Position numbers and translations under genes: made by a program
Notes under the pieces: model-generated
Database searches by the model: none
Told to the model about the DNA's origin: nothing
Seen by the model: the letters and a program-made list of their open reading frames with translations, nothing else
In this document: piece after piece, positions 38,284-47,999 of the stretch
Numbering within the stretch: the stretch's first letter is position 1
Layout: each line of letters opens with the position of its first letter
Source: Senegalia massiliensis
GTDB lineage: Bacteria > Bacillota > Clostridia > Tissierellales > SIT17
Direction of reading: 5' to 3'
NCBI RefSeq assembly: GCF_900626135.1
Contig: NZ_LR130786.1
Span: 310,001 to 374,000, forward strand
DNA: 64,000 nucleotides

Positions 38284-40668
38284 CTATTTATCTTTAGTAT
38301 ATTCTACAAACTGAGATAATTTTTTAGATACTTTATGGTATACACTTTTTTCTGGATATTTACCATTTTCATTCATTTTTCCTGCTTTTACTCCTGTTAA
38401 AATCTCTATCCCTTCATCTACTGTTTTTATAGAATATATTGAAAACTTATTTTGTCTTACTGCATCTATAACTTCATCTGATAACATAAGATTAGTTACA
38501 TTTTGATGAGGGATTATAACTCCTTCTCCTCCTAATAATCCTTTTGTTTTACAAACTTTATAATATCCTTCAATTTTTTCATTTACTCCTCCTATAGGTT
38601 GTATTTCCCCTTTTTGATTTATAGAGCCAGTAACTGCTATTGCCTGATTTATAGGTATCTCTGATAAGCTAGATAACAATGCATATAATTCTGTACTAGA
38701 TGCACTATCACCATCTATTATGCCATATGACTGTTCAAATGTAATACTTGCAGATAATGATAATGGTTTAAATTTAGCAAATTTACTTCCTATATATCCA
38801 TTTAAAATTAATACTCCTTTATCGTAACTACTGCCACTTTGTTCTACTTCCCGTTCAATTGATACTATTCCATCTTCTCCTACAAATGTAGAAACTGTTA
38901 TACGATTAGGCCTACCAAAAGAATACTCACCTGAATCAAGTACAGCAAGCCCATTAATCTGTCCTATTTCATATCCGTTTGTTTCAATTAATAAAGTTCC
39001 TTCTTTAAATAATTCATGCAATTTTGTTTCATATTGATTGTTCCTATATATTTTACTATCTAAAGCTTGTTTTATATGGTGCTTATTTACAATGTTTTCA
39101 TTTTCCCATCTCGCTAAGGCATCTGCCTCATATAATAGCTCTACTATATAATTAAATCTACAAGTTAACTTTTTTTGATCTCTTGCAAGTCTTGAGGAGT
39201 ACTCTATTATTTTTCCAATACTATCTTTATTAAAAGGTAGTAATTTATTTTTCCTACAATGATATGATATAAATTTAGCTATAAGTTTCATGTTTTTTTC
39301 AGTTCTTTTCATCTCAATATCAAAGTCTGCTCTTATACGAAATAATTTCTTAAAATCTTCATCATTTGCATATAAAAGTTGATAAATATAATGATCCCCA
39401 ATTATAATGACTTTCACATCTAAAGTAATTGGTTCAGGTTTTAAGCTTTGTGATAGTAAACTTTCTTTAAATACATTTTCTATTTTTATTTGATTAGATT
39501 TTAAAGCTCTTTTTAATCCTTCCCAAGCAAATTTATTTTTTAATATATCTTTTGCTTGTATTATTATGTATCCACAATTAGCCTCGTGTAAAGATCCAGG
39601 TTTAATTTTAGTATGATCTGTTTTTAATACTCCTAATTGATTTACATATTCAATCTTACCTAATAAATTATGGTATGTAGGATTTAACTCTCTAATTACA
39701 GCTCCTCCTTCTAATTTGCTGTTATCAATAAATAAATTTATTTCATACCTTATAAAAAAATCATCTTGATTAGCTTTTTGATGTAATAAGTCTATTCCCC
39801 TTTGATTATCTGATGTATTTGTATTTTTAAATCTATCATAATTTTCTATAATATCTATTTTTACTTCTTCTAAGAATTTTATGACTTTTTTATTATCTTC
39901 AAATATTTTATTTGCAGATTTTAATTGAGAATTTATTGTATCACTAACAATACTTTTTTCTAAATATGATATTTGATATAATAAATTATTTTCCTGATTT
40001 TTCAATTTTTCAATAATATCAAATGTTACAGATTGTAATTTATTAGATTTTGCTTTTAATTCTTTTATTTCTTCTTCATCTAAATCATTAAGTTGAGCTT
40101 TTGACATTGGTTTCCCATTAACAACAGGAAAAGTTACAATACCTTTTTCAGTATATTCAAATTTAAAATCATATTCTTTTGAAATATTATTTAATTCATT
40201 TATAATATTTTCAATTATTCGTCTATGATTTTTATACAAATTGTCTAATTTTTCTTCATAATTCTTCGAACTTAGGTTTTCAGGTATTTTTTCCTTTAAG
40301 ATATCTATAAGTTTATCCACTTCTTTTTTGAATATTTTTCCTTTTCCTTTTTTAAGGAATATTGCTTTAGGATTTTCAGGCTTTTGAAAATTATATACAT
40401 AACACCAATCTTTACTATTGTTTTTAAATTTAGAGTATTCTTTTGCAAGAGAATAAGAATAACTATTACGCCCTGTACCATTAAGTCCTGATACATATAT
40501 ATTATAGCCTTCTCTATCAATAGAAATTCCAAACTCAAGGGCTTCTATAGCTCTTTTTTGGCCTATTATACCTTCCCAATTATCTACTTCTTCAGTAGTT
40601 TCAAATTCAAATATATCAGTATTACATTTATTTTTTAATTTATCTAAGCCTATCTTATATTTATCCAC
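38284..40668 (-). CDS. Lon-like ATP-dependent protease (AAA_32 family)
   Basis: About 794 residues; GTG at 40668 (GGAGGGG 4 nt upstream) is preferred to TTG at 40671. The N-terminal AAA region has GLNGTGRNS, where Arg replaces the usual P-loop Lys; as I recall this is normal for this Lon-like group. The C-terminal S16 protease has the catalytic serine in IDGDSASSTELY and the lysine in GGVNEKIEGYY. It is not canonical LonA: no LAN domain. It lies between the MsmK ATPase and a PrcB-like gene on the same strand, separated from the latter by a terminator. Confidence 0.88.
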   Translation of the reverse strand: MDKYKIGLDKLKNKCNTDIFEFETTEEVDNWEGIIGQKRAIEALEFGISIDREGYNIYVSGLNGTGRNSYSYSLAKEYSKFKNNSKDWCYVYNFQKPENPKAIFLKKGKGKIFKKEVDKLIDILKEKIPENLSSKNYEEKLDNLYKNHRRIIENIINELNNISKEYDFKFEYTEKGIVTFPVVNGKPMSKAQLNDLDEEEIKELKAKSNKLQSVTFDIIEKLKNQENNLLYQISYLEKSIVSDTINSQLKSANKIFEDNKKVIKFLEEVKIDIIENYDRFKNTNTSDNQRGIDLLHQKANQDDFFIRYEINLFIDNSKLEGGAVIRELNPTYHNLLGKIEYVNQLGVLKTDHTKIKPGSLHEANCGYIIIQAKDILKNKFAWEGLKRALKSNQIKIENVFKESLLSQSLKPEPITLDVKVIIIGDHYIYQLLYANDEDFKKLFRIRADFDIEMKRTEKNMKLIAKFISYHCRKNKLLPFNKDSIGKIIEYSSRLARDQKKLTCRFNYIVELLYEADALARWENENIVNKHHIKQALDSKIYRNNQYETKLHELFKEGTLLIETNGYEIGQINGLAVLDSGEYSFGRPNRITVSTFVGEDGIVSIEREVEQSGSSYDKGVLILNGYIGSKFAKFKPLSLSASITFEQSYGIIDGDSASSTELYALLSSLSEIPINQAIAVTGSINQKGEIQPIGGVNEKIEGYYKVCKTKGLLGGEGVIIPHQNVTNLMLSDEVIDAVRQNKFSIYSIKTVDEGIEILTGVKAGKMNENGKYPEKSVYHKVSKKLSQFVEYTKDK

Positions 40669-40757
40669 CAAACCCCTCCATTAAAATATTTAAAACATTT
40701 ATACCCTAAATTGTATATTAGAATTCATTTAGATATTCCAATTATTTATATAAAAAA

Positions 40758-40789
40758 AATAATCATCAGAATTCATTCTGATGATTATT
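40758..40789 (-). terminator. Terminator of the PrcB-like gene
   Basis: Perfect 14-bp stem AATAATCATCAGAA/TTCTGATGATTATT with a 4-nt loop, followed by a T-run on the minus strand. Confidence 0.85.
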
Positions 40790-41225
40790 CTATATAATTT
40801 GTTTTTAAATCTATTTTTTCAGGTAACTTTTCTAATTCTGTTTCTGCTACTACAGTAGGATAAGTAATAACTTGAGGTACTATTTCATCAGGTTTCGGAT
40901 CCTTATATTGAGCATATACTATTAAATTAAATTTTCCATCATTTTTCTTTTTCTCTATAGATTGAATAGTTACATCATAACCATCAGTATTTTTTTCTCC
41001 TCTTGTAACTACTATATAAATCTTATCATCTACTTTACATGCAAGTGCACGTTCTTCTTTTTGATACTTAGGTAATATTTCTTCTATTTCTTTAGGAATA
41101 TCATCTTCTTTAATAATATCAAAAGACACTTTTTCATCTCCTTTATCAGTTAAAATTTTAGGAATGAAAATAATTCCTAAAATAACTATAGTTAAAAAAA
41201 TAAGTACCCACCATTTCTTATTCAC
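40785..41225 (-). CDS. PrcB-like membrane-anchored protein
   Basis: 146 residues from a GTG at 41225 (MNKKWW), which has GGGGG 5 nt upstream. One N-terminal membrane anchor (about 5-22) precedes an extracellular domain. The tail VIVYAQYKDPKPDEIV...ITYPTVVAETE pattern resembles PrcB_C domains of the Treponema dentilisin complex, where PrcB helps maturation of a protease. The role here is unknown. Confidence 0.65.
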   Translation of the reverse strand: MNKKWWVLIFLTIVILGIIFIPKILTDKGDEKVSFDIIKEDDIPKEIEEILPKYQKEERALACKVDDKIYIVVTRGEKNTDGYDVTIQSIEKKKNDGKFNLIVYAQYKDPKPDEIVPQVITYPTVVAETELEKLPEKIDLKTNYIE

Positions 41226-41282
41226 ACAATCCCCCCATCTAAACAAAGTTCTTTATTAAATAGTATTATGATTGTATGACAA

Positions 41283-42143
41283 TTATGATTTAATTTCTGT
41301 AAATCCTTCTCCTAATACTTCATGGATTTCTGTTACCATAACAAATGCATTTTTATCTAATTTATTAATAAGATTTTTTAATTTAGTTATTTCAGCTCTA
41401 TTTACAACGCATAACAATACATTTCTATCATTACCAGTATACATTCCTTTACCTTTCAAAATCGTAGCACCTCTATCAATTTCCTTTAAAATTGCACTGC
41501 CTAATTTTTCTGGATTGTTAGATATTATAAGAAATGCCTTACTATAACTAAGCCCTTCTAAAATCTGATCTATCACCTTTACTAATATATATAGTGAAAT
41601 AATAGAATATAGTGCTGTATCTAATTTTTTATCTACTAGTCCTGCAAAAACAACAACCATTAAATCAATACTCATCATAATTTTAGGTATGCTTAATCCT
41701 GGAAAATATTTATTTATTATTGCTGCTCCTAAATCAGTTCCTCCAGTAGTCCCACCAAATCTAAATATAATGCCTATACCTATACCTATAAGAAGACCAC
41801 CAAAAATAGAAGCTAACAAAAGATTATTTGTAGCTACTGAATTAGGGAAAACTTTTACAAAAAAAGATAGTCCTATTGTTGCATACAGTGTTTTTGCACC
41901 AAATGATTTTCCTAGAACTAATACTCCTCCAATAAATAATGGAATATTTATAAGTAAGTTTGTAATTTCAATTTTAACAAATCCATTTGTTATCTTTTGA
42001 ATAACAATTGCAATACCTGATACTCCACCTGGTGCTATAGTATTTGGGCCTAAAAACATATTTAATGATAAAGCCATTATAATAGTACCAAATGTTATTG
42101 CAACGTAGTCTATAAGGTACTTATACCATTTGTTATTTTTCAT
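41283..42143 (-). CDS. YitT family membrane protein (DUF161/DUF2179)
   Basis: 286 residues. Five to six membrane helices in the first 180 residues (including ALSLNMFLGPNTIAPGG and GGTTGGTDLGAAIINKYFP) are followed by a soluble DUF2179 domain (about 200-286, GRATILKGKG-like RGATILKGKGMYTG). The family is widespread in Firmicutes with no settled function. AGAGGTG precedes the ATG. Confidence 0.88.
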   Translation of the reverse strand: MKNNKWYKYLIDYVAITFGTIIMALSLNMFLGPNTIAPGGVSGIAIVIQKITNGFVKIEITNLLINIPLFIGGVLVLGKSFGAKTLYATIGLSFFVKVFPNSVATNNLLLASIFGGLLIGIGIGIIFRFGGTTGGTDLGAAIINKYFPGLSIPKIMMSIDLMVVVFAGLVDKKLDTALYSIISLYILVKVIDQILEGLSYSKAFLIISNNPEKLGSAILKEIDRGATILKGKGMYTGNDRNVLLCVVNRAEITKLKNLINKLDKNAFVMVTEIHEVLGEGFTEIKS

Positions 42144-42258
42144 ATCATCACCTCTTCTTATATATTTTACACTATTAAATAAGCTTTAAAAAAGAATATA
42201 ACGTATATTTAATATTTAATATAAAAAAATATATATTAAAGCAACTTTTTGACAATAA

Positions 42259-42288
42259 AAAATTAGAAATCATATGATTTCTAATTTT
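42259..42288 (-). terminator. Terminator of mazF
   Basis: Perfect palindrome with 15-bp arms (AAAATTAGAAATCAT and its complement), 16 bp beyond the mazF stop at 42304. Confidence 0.75.
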
Positions 42289-42303
42289 AAAATATATTTA
42301 AAT

Positions 42304-42651
42304 TTAAAATTCTGCAAGACCTGTACTTATTCTCAAACACTCATCTACTGTTTTCATCATATCTTCATCAAAATGTCCAATTTTTTCTCTAAGTCTCTTT
42401 TTATCTATTGTTCTAATTTGTTCTAATAATACAACTGAATCTTTTGTTAAACCATATTCACTAGCATTTATTTCAATATGTGTAGGTAATTTTGCTTTAT
42501 TAATTTGAGATGTAATAGCAGCTATAATAATCGTAGGGCTATATTTATTTCCTACATCATTCTGTATAACTAAGACTGGTCTAACTCCTCCCTGTTCAGA
42601 ACCAATAACAGGACTTAAGTCGGCATAAAATATATCTCCTCTTTTAATCAA
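42304..42651 (-). CDS. mazF: MazF/EndoA family mRNA interferase toxin
   Basis: 115 residues matching Bacillus NdoA/EndoA closely in layout: N-terminal [20 protein letters not shown], then [11 protein letters not shown] and the C-terminal [17 protein letters not shown]. MazF toxins cut single-stranded RNA at short motifs. It starts 2 bp after the antitoxin gene. The order alr-antitoxin-toxin is the same as in Bacillus. Confidence 0.94.
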   Translation of the reverse strand: MIKRGDIFYADLSPVIGSEQGGVRPVLVIQNDVGNKYSPTIIIAAITSQINKAKLPTHIEINASEYGLTKDSVVLLEQIRTIDKKRLREKIGHFDEDMMKTVDECLRISTGLAEF

Positions 42652-42653
42652 TA

Positions 42654-42929
42654 TTAATCACATCCCGTCAGCTTCGACTCATAATCACAGAGCTCACAAT
42701 TATCTGCTTCAATTCCTATTTCAGCTAAAGCTAAATTAATATTAGCCATTTCTCGATATCCAACCTTCATTCTCTCTCTGATTTGAATCTTTTTCCTCTC
42801 TCTAATGTAAAGCCTCATAGCTTCCCTAATAAATTCACTTCTATTTTTCTTCTCGATAGATACTATCCCATCAATTTCGTTCAATAAAGTTTTTGGCATG
42901 CTCACAACTATTTTCTTAGATTCGGCCAT
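42654..42929 (-). CDS. Ribbon-helix-helix antitoxin (EndoAI/MazE-like)
   Basis: 91 residues from 42929 ([16 protein letters not shown]), where CGGAGGTG sits upstream; the longer in-frame start has no site. The N-terminal half is a CopG/Arc-type ribbon-helix-helix domain (KIVVSMP, then [16 protein letters not shown]). The C-terminal half binds the toxin and has two Cys near the end (NCELCDYES). It probably represses its own operon. Confidence 0.9.
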   Translation of the reverse strand: MAESKKIVVSMPKTLLNEIDGIVSIEKKNRSEFIREAMRLYIRERKKIQIRERMKVGYREMANINLALAEIGIEADNCELCDYESKLTGCD

Positions 42930-43069
42930 TGGTGCACCTCCGGATAAATTTATTAAGATAATATAATTCCAAATTATATACTTATTATTATTATATTCCA
43001 TTGAAGTAAAGTATATACTTGATTATATAGTAGTATATGAACATTTTCAAATGAGTAATTAATCCTAAT

Positions 43070-44260
43070 TTATATACTCATATTATGTAAATTATAATCT
43101 TTCACCTTAATAAAATTATCATCTTTAACAAAAACTCTAGGAACTCTTTTAGCTATCATACAAACTACTTCATAATTAATTGTCTTTAATTTACGAGCAA
43201 TATCATCTATACTATTAGTATTTTTTTCTTCGCCACTAAAAATCGTTACAATATCGCCTAACTTCACATCTATTATTTCACTTAAATCAATCATTGTTTG
43301 GTCCATACAAATTCTTCCTACTACATTAACCTTTTTTCCTTTTAATGTTACTTCTATGTCATTACTCAATATTCTAGTAAACCCATCTGCATAACCTATT
43401 GGTAATGTTCCTATTCTAACAGGTTTACCTGTTACATATGTATGACCATAACTAATCCCTTCACCTTTTTCTACATGCTTAATATATGATATTTTAGTTT
43501 TTAAACTCATTGCTGATTTTAAATTAACTCTTCTTCTATCTACATTCATAGATGGATACAATCCATACAACATTACACCAGCTCTTACCATATCAAGATT
43601 ATATTCTGGTAAATCAATTATTGCAGCACTATTAGATACATGCTTGATTGGAATACTTAACCCCTTTTTTTCTAATTCATCTGTTATATATTTAAATCTT
43701 TCAAATTGTAATTTTGTAAATCTTTTATTTTCTTCATCAGCACAAGCAAAATGAGTAAATATTCCTTCTATTTCTACATTAGGTAATTTGGATATCTTTA
43801 GTATTTCCTCAACAGATTTTGCATTAGATTCAAATCCTAATCTTCTCATTCCAGTATCTATTTTTATATGTATTTTTGAAATTTTATTTTGTTCTACTGC
43901 ATCACTTGATAATAGTTCTGCTTGATTAAATGAGTATACAGTACTTATAATATTATATTTTAGTAAATACTCATTTTGTGAATTTGGAGTATAACCTAAT
44001 ATTAATATAGGTGTGTCATCTATTCCTGAATTTCTTAATTCTATAGCTTCAGACAATGTAGCTACAGCAAGCCTATCTGCACCATTTTTTAAAAAAACTT
44101 TAGATACTTCTGCTGCATCATGACCATATCCATTAGCCTTTACAACAGCTGTTATCAAAGTATTTTTTTTAACTATGTTTTTTACCTCATTCATATTATG
44201 AGCTAAATTATCTAAGTTTATCTCTACCCATGTAGGTCTTGTGTCATTTAAATCTACCAA
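43070..44260 (-). CDS. alr: Alanine racemase
   Basis: PLP enzyme that supplies D-alanine for the wall; 396 residues. The PLP lysine is in VVKANGYGHDA near residue 40 and the catalytic tyrosine in the GEGISYGHTYV region near residue 270. Substrate-side motifs IKIDTGMRRLGF and CMDQTMIDLS are present. The start is TTG behind GAGGTG. It lies between the lipoprotein gene and the mazEF pair, as in Bacillus ydcC-alr-ndoAI-ndoA. Confidence 0.95.
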   Translation of the reverse strand: MVDLNDTRPTWVEINLDNLAHNMNEVKNIVKKNTLITAVVKANGYGHDAAEVSKVFLKNGADRLAVATLSEAIELRNSGIDDTPILILGYTPNSQNEYLLKYNIISTVYSFNQAELLSSDAVEQNKISKIHIKIDTGMRRLGFESNAKSVEEILKISKLPNVEIEGIFTHFACADEENKRFTKLQFERFKYITDELEKKGLSIPIKHVSNSAAIIDLPEYNLDMVRAGVMLYGLYPSMNVDRRRVNLKSAMSLKTKISYIKHVEKGEGISYGHTYVTGKPVRIGTLPIGYADGFTRILSNDIEVTLKGKKVNVVGRICMDQTMIDLSEIIDVKLGDIVTIFSGEEKNTNSIDDIARKLKTINYEVVCMIAKRVPRVFVKDDNFIKVKDYNLHNMSI

Positions 44261-44278
44261 TTAATCACCTCTTACACA

Positions 44279-44881
44279 TTATTCAAATAACATATCTTCT
44301 GTTAGTTTAACATTGTAGTTTAAATTATCATATTTAACTTCCACATTTTCCATTCCTTTTGTATCAGTTATTATCATTTTATGCGGTTTAAAATTTTCTT
44401 TTGAAAACCATATCCTCTGATTTCTTCTTTTAGTACTATTTCCTGGTAATTCTAAGTCGATAATCAAAAAGTCTTTATCACTTTTCATTTCAATTTTTTC
44501 AGAAGTCTGAATAATCTCTAAAAAATATCCTATAAATAAGGTGCTATATTGATCAATTTCTTTTCTTTCTAAAACAATTTTTGTTTTATCAATATTAGGA
44601 TATATTAAATATAAACTTTTACCATCAAAATATATTTCTTGTTTTTCATCTAAGTATTTAATCCTATATTTCTTAGGCTTAGAAAAAATATGCTTGGCAG
44701 AATATTTTTCTTTTCCTTTATTACTTTCTATAGATATATTTACATCTGCAGAATAAGTTTCTATATTATTTATAGTTTTCACTAGTTCATTAAATAGTTC
44801 TTCATTTGTTGGATTTTTATTGGAACATGATATAGTAAAAATAACTATCAATAAAATAATCACAACAAACAATTTATTCAA
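44279..44881 (-). CDS. LolA-like lipoprotein (YdcC position)
   Basis: 200 residues, TTG start with AAGGGG upstream. A lipoprotein signal ends at FTISC, giving a lipidated Cys19. The mature part is a beta-rich domain like LolA/DUF4367 proteins (NNIETYSADVNISIES, KPKKYRIKY, KMIITDTKG). In Bacillus the gene at this place before alr is ydcC. It probably binds lipid or lipoprotein at the outer membrane face; no direct function is known. Confidence 0.8.
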   Translation of the reverse strand: MNKLFVVIILLIVIFTISCSNKNPTNEELFNELVKTINNIETYSADVNISIESNKGKEKYSAKHIFSKPKKYRIKYLDEKQEIYFDGKSLYLIYPNIDKTKIVLERKEIDQYSTLFIGYFLEIIQTSEKIEMKSDKDFLIIDLELPGNSTKRRNQRIWFSKENFKPHKMIITDTKGMENVEVKYDNLNYNVKLTEDMLFE

Positions 44882-44897
44882 TTAGTACACCCCTTTA

Positions 44898-45341
44898 TTA
44901 AAGATGAGCTAAAATATCTGATCTAGCTATTATTCCTTTTAATTTCCCTTCTTTATCTATGACAGGAACTCTGTTAATTCTCCTATCTAACATAATGTTT
45001 ACCACTTTTCTAACTTCATCTTCTTCATAAACTTTAATCACTGGAGATGTCATGACATCTTTAACTTTATACGCAGCGGCCTTTCTTAATTCTTTTTCAA
45101 ATTTTTTTACAGAATCAAGTAAAATAAATCCTCCTAATAATGGAACATAAGAAGGTATATTTACATCTTTGTCTCTAAATATTAAGTCCGTCTCTGTTAC
45201 AATTCCAACAACTTCTTGTTCATCATTTACTACTGGAACTCCACTAATTTTATTAGTTATTAAAATTTTCGTTACATCTTCTATTATGTCATCTTCTGTT
45301 ACTGTTATCACACTTTTAGTCATTATTTCTTTGGCTTTCAT
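44898..45341 (-). CDS. Two-CBS-domain protein
   Basis: 147 residues consisting of two CBS motifs (ITVTEDDIIEDVTKIL to VVGIVTETDLI, and VIKVYEEDEVRKVVNIML to LKGIIARSDIL). Between them is an insert with VPLLGGFILLDSVKKFEKEL, typical of this stand-alone family. CBS pairs bind adenosine nucleotides and act as sensors. It is 17 bp upstream of the lipoprotein gene; partner unknown. Confidence 0.88.
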   Translation of the reverse strand: MKAKEIMTKSVITVTEDDIIEDVTKILITNKISGVPVVNDEQEVVGIVTETDLIFRDKDVNIPSYVPLLGGFILLDSVKKFEKELRKAAAYKVKDVMTSPVIKVYEEDEVRKVVNIMLDRRINRVPVIDKEGKLKGIIARSDILAHL

Positions 45342-45410
45342 TCAAACCCCTCCTATCTTTTATATTTAAATTTAAAATATTTATACCCTTTATGGTGCCT
45401 ACTCTATCAA

Positions 45411-45452
45411 AATATATTAAGATTCTTTAAATAATCTGATACTTAATATATT
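45411..45452. repeat. Inverted repeat upstream of the CBS gene
   Basis: Perfect 11-bp arms AATATATTAAG/CTTAATATATT with an inner GATT/AATC pair. It lies between the small membrane protein gene and the CBS gene; it may be a weak terminator or an operator. Confidence 0.45.
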
Positions 45453-45487
45453 ATTCTTCTATTTATACTTATTATTACATTAAGTTT

Positions 45488-45757
45488 TTATTTTGTAAGA
45501 TCTCGTATAATATCTAGCAAACTTTTATCTACAGGAATATCTAATAATATTCCTAAAATATATACTGCTCTATATAAAAAATATATAGTAATACCTATAA
45601 ATAATACTATGAATATTAACTTTACTACTGTATAAACTTTTGTTTCTTGTTTTTGACCTTTCTTATCAACTTTAAGTAAGGGTCTAGTGAATACACTAGT
45701 GAATATCTCTACACCACTTATTATAAGCAAAGAAAACAATATTAAATCAAGTGTCAA
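45488..45757 (-). CDS. Small membrane protein of unknown function
   Basis: 89 residues, TTG start with GAGGAG upstream. Two hydrophobic helices (about 3-22 and 44-70) flank a basic stretch (KKGQKQETK). No family recognised. It precedes the CBS gene on the same strand but a hairpin lies between. Confidence 0.65.
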   Translation of the reverse strand: MTLDLILFSLLIISGVEIFTSVFTRPLLKVDKKGQKQETKVYTVVKLIFIVLFIGITIYFLYRAVYILGILLDIPVDKSLLDIIRDLTK

Positions 45758-45808
45758 ATTATCTCCTCATTTCTAAATAAATCTAAATTTATATCTGTTT
45801 TAATCTAG

Positions 45809-46414
45809 TTAATTTTTTTCTAAAAAGTTTTGATCTAATTTTTCAATTTCCTCTTTTCCAATCATATTATGTAAAAATGTATAAGTATTGTTTATTTCTT
45901 CTTCGTAATCATTTTTATTTTCAATAAGTTCTTTTAATTTAATTCGTAATTCTTCTATTTCATTATAAATTGGAACTAATTTTTTTTCCTTTATTTTAAG
46001 ATCTTGATATGCTATCTTTATTGTTATATTTAATAGCTCAAAATTAGAATGTCTTATTTTACTAGGCATATCATCTAACTTTATTTCAAAGTTTTCTATT
46101 TCTTTATTTATTTCTAACATTTCACTTCTTGCTAGTTCTAATTTATTTATAGATTTCTTATCATTATTATTTACTTTATGAGACAAATTAACTATATTAA
46201 CCATAATATCTCTTTTTTTATTTTGTAATGTTTTTAGACTACTTTTGTATTTTCTTTGATTTCTCAAATGTTCTAACAATTCTTTTTTAGCATCTTGAAT
46301 ATCAGTATTATCTAAATTACCAAACATCTTTTTCCACTCAAAATTATTAACTAATAATGGTATATTATTTTTAGCCATAATCTCATAATTCAATTTTATA
46401 TCTTTAAATGACAA
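45809..46414 (-). CDS. Coiled-coil protein of unknown function
   Basis: 201 residues, TTG start with GGGGGTG upstream. After about 35 residues it is almost all charged helix with heptad-like spacing (about 37-190) and no membrane segment or Cys. Codon use matches its neighbours. I do not recognise a family. It lies alone between the desaturase and the small membrane protein. Confidence 0.65.
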   Translation of the reverse strand: MSFKDIKLNYEIMAKNNIPLLVNNFEWKKMFGNLDNTDIQDAKKELLEHLRNQRKYKSSLKTLQNKKRDIMVNIVNLSHKVNNNDKKSINKLELARSEMLEINKEIENFEIKLDDMPSKIRHSNFELLNITIKIAYQDLKIKEKKLVPIYNEIEELRIKLKELIENKNDYEEEINNTYTFLHNMIGKEEIEKLDQNFLEKN

Positions 46415-46493
46415 TTTTATTCACCCCCAATTATATTATACTCCTTTTTATACAAAGTAAAAATAGTATAATATAACGAATTTCAAATATTTA

Positions 46494-47972
46494 TCATATA
46501 TTAGTTTCTAATATTAAATTTTTAACATTTATTCCTGATAAAATTGCCATAGGCATACCTCCACCTGGATTCACACTTCCCCCTACAAAATATAATCCTT
46601 CATATTTTTCACTTTTTTTAGCAGCCTTCAATCCTAAATTTTTTTTCACATCAGAAACAACTCCATAAATTGATCCTTTATTAGAGTAATACATGCTTTC
46701 TATGTCAAATGGAGTCAATATTTCTTCAAATAATATATTATCTCTTAATTTATCTAGACCCATTCTTTCCAATTTATCATAAATTTTCTCCTTTAATTCA
46801 AAATATTTTTTTTCTGTTATACCTTCTTTTATATATGGTATATGTGGTAATATTTTTATATTATCAAAGCCTTCTGGAGCTTGAGTTCTATCTGTTCTAG
46901 TAGGAGCTACCAGATATATTGTAGGATCATTAGGTAATTCTTTATTATCGAATACAGTAGAAAAATGTTCTTTTGGATCTTTAGAAAAAAAGAAGTTATG
47001 ATGAGCTAAATTCTTATATACTTTTTTTAATCCCAAATGAATTACAAGACCTGAACAACTTGGCTCAAATTTATCATATTTTTTTATAAATTCATCATTT
47101 TCATTTAATAATTTCTTATATGCTGGGATAATTTCCATATTTGATACTATTATATTTGCATTTACCTCCTTATCATTATGGAGTTTAATCCCATATGCAT
47201 GTCCATTTTTAGTTAATATTTTTTTTACTTCACTATTTAAATAAACTTTAATATTTAGATCATCTATTAATTCAGAAAGACCTTTTGCTAAATTATACAT
47301 ACCCCCTTCAACATACCAAAGCCCAAATTGATATTGAATATATGGTAATAAGTTAAGTAATGCAGGGGCATTATATGGTGATGAGCCTACATACTTGACA
47401 AAAAAATTAATAATATCTCTCAAATAATTATTATCAATATATTTTTTCACTTGGGAATCAACTGTAGATAATCCATCCAGATCTTTAAGTAGTTTTATAA
47501 AACCATATTCTTTTATATTATCTTTAAATGTATCTAATCCTTTAGAAAAATAACCTTCATCTACTAAATCATATAGTTTTTTAGAGTACGTAAGAAAATC
47601 TTCTAAATCTCTTTTATCTTTTTCAGATACACCATTTACTCTAAATTTATTTTTCATAGTGACTGGTACAAGATCTATAACTTTATTATCTTCAAAAAAA
47701 TTTCTCCAATGAGGTTTTACAGGTATTAATCTGAAATAATCATCCATGTTTTTTCCAGCATTTTCAAATAACTCATTGAATATATGTGGCATAGTAAAAA
47801 TAGAAGGACCTAAATCAAATTTAAATCCTTCCTTTTCTAATAAATTTAACTTACCACCAATTTTATTGTTTTTTTCAAATATCTCTACATCATAGCCTTC
47901 TGAAGCTAAAGATATTGCTGTAGAAAGTCCACCTAAACCTGAACCAATTACTAGAACTTTATTATTTTTCAT
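46494..47972 (-). CDS. CrtI/CrtN-like FAD-dependent desaturase or oxidoreductase
   Basis: 492 residues. Dinucleotide-binding GSGLGGLSTAISLASEG at the N-terminus, then EIFEKNNKIGGK, and the CrtI-type C-terminus VGGSVNPGGGMPMAILSG. This is the phytoene/diapophytoene desaturase family. No phytoene synthase or prenyl synthase is adjacent, so the substrate may be another polyprenyl or an unrelated compound. It lies 27 bp downstream of the isoprenylcysteine-methyltransferase-like gene on the same strand, suggesting a joint pathway. Confidence 0.82.
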   Translation of the reverse strand: MKNNKVLVIGSGLGGLSTAISLASEGYDVEIFEKNNKIGGKLNLLEKEGFKFDLGPSIFTMPHIFNELFENAGKNMDDYFRLIPVKPHWRNFFEDNKVIDLVPVTMKNKFRVNGVSEKDKRDLEDFLTYSKKLYDLVDEGYFSKGLDTFKDNIKEYGFIKLLKDLDGLSTVDSQVKKYIDNNYLRDIINFFVKYVGSSPYNAPALLNLLPYIQYQFGLWYVEGGMYNLAKGLSELIDDLNIKVYLNSEVKKILTKNGHAYGIKLHNDKEVNANIIVSNMEIIPAYKKLLNENDEFIKKYDKFEPSCSGLVIHLGLKKVYKNLAHHNFFFSKDPKEHFSTVFDNKELPNDPTIYLVAPTRTDRTQAPEGFDNIKILPHIPYIKEGITEKKYFELKEKIYDKLERMGLDKLRDNILFEEILTPFDIESMYYSNKGSIYGVVSDVKKNLGLKAAKKSEKYEGLYFVGGSVNPGGGMPMAILSGINVKNLILETNI

Positions 47973-47999
47973 AGTATCTCTCCTTATATTATAGTATCA

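Noticed and set aside
38284-40668. Inactive P-loop in the Lon-like protease (Arg for Lys in GLNGTGRNS)
   Set aside because: From memory the GTGR form is common in this AAA_32 Lon-like group, so it is not a sign of a pseudogene; the reading frame and protease dyad are intact.
46494-47972. Carotenoid biosynthesis cluster
   Set aside because: Only a CrtI-like enzyme is present; no phytoene or squalene synthase, cyclase or prenyl synthase is adjacent.
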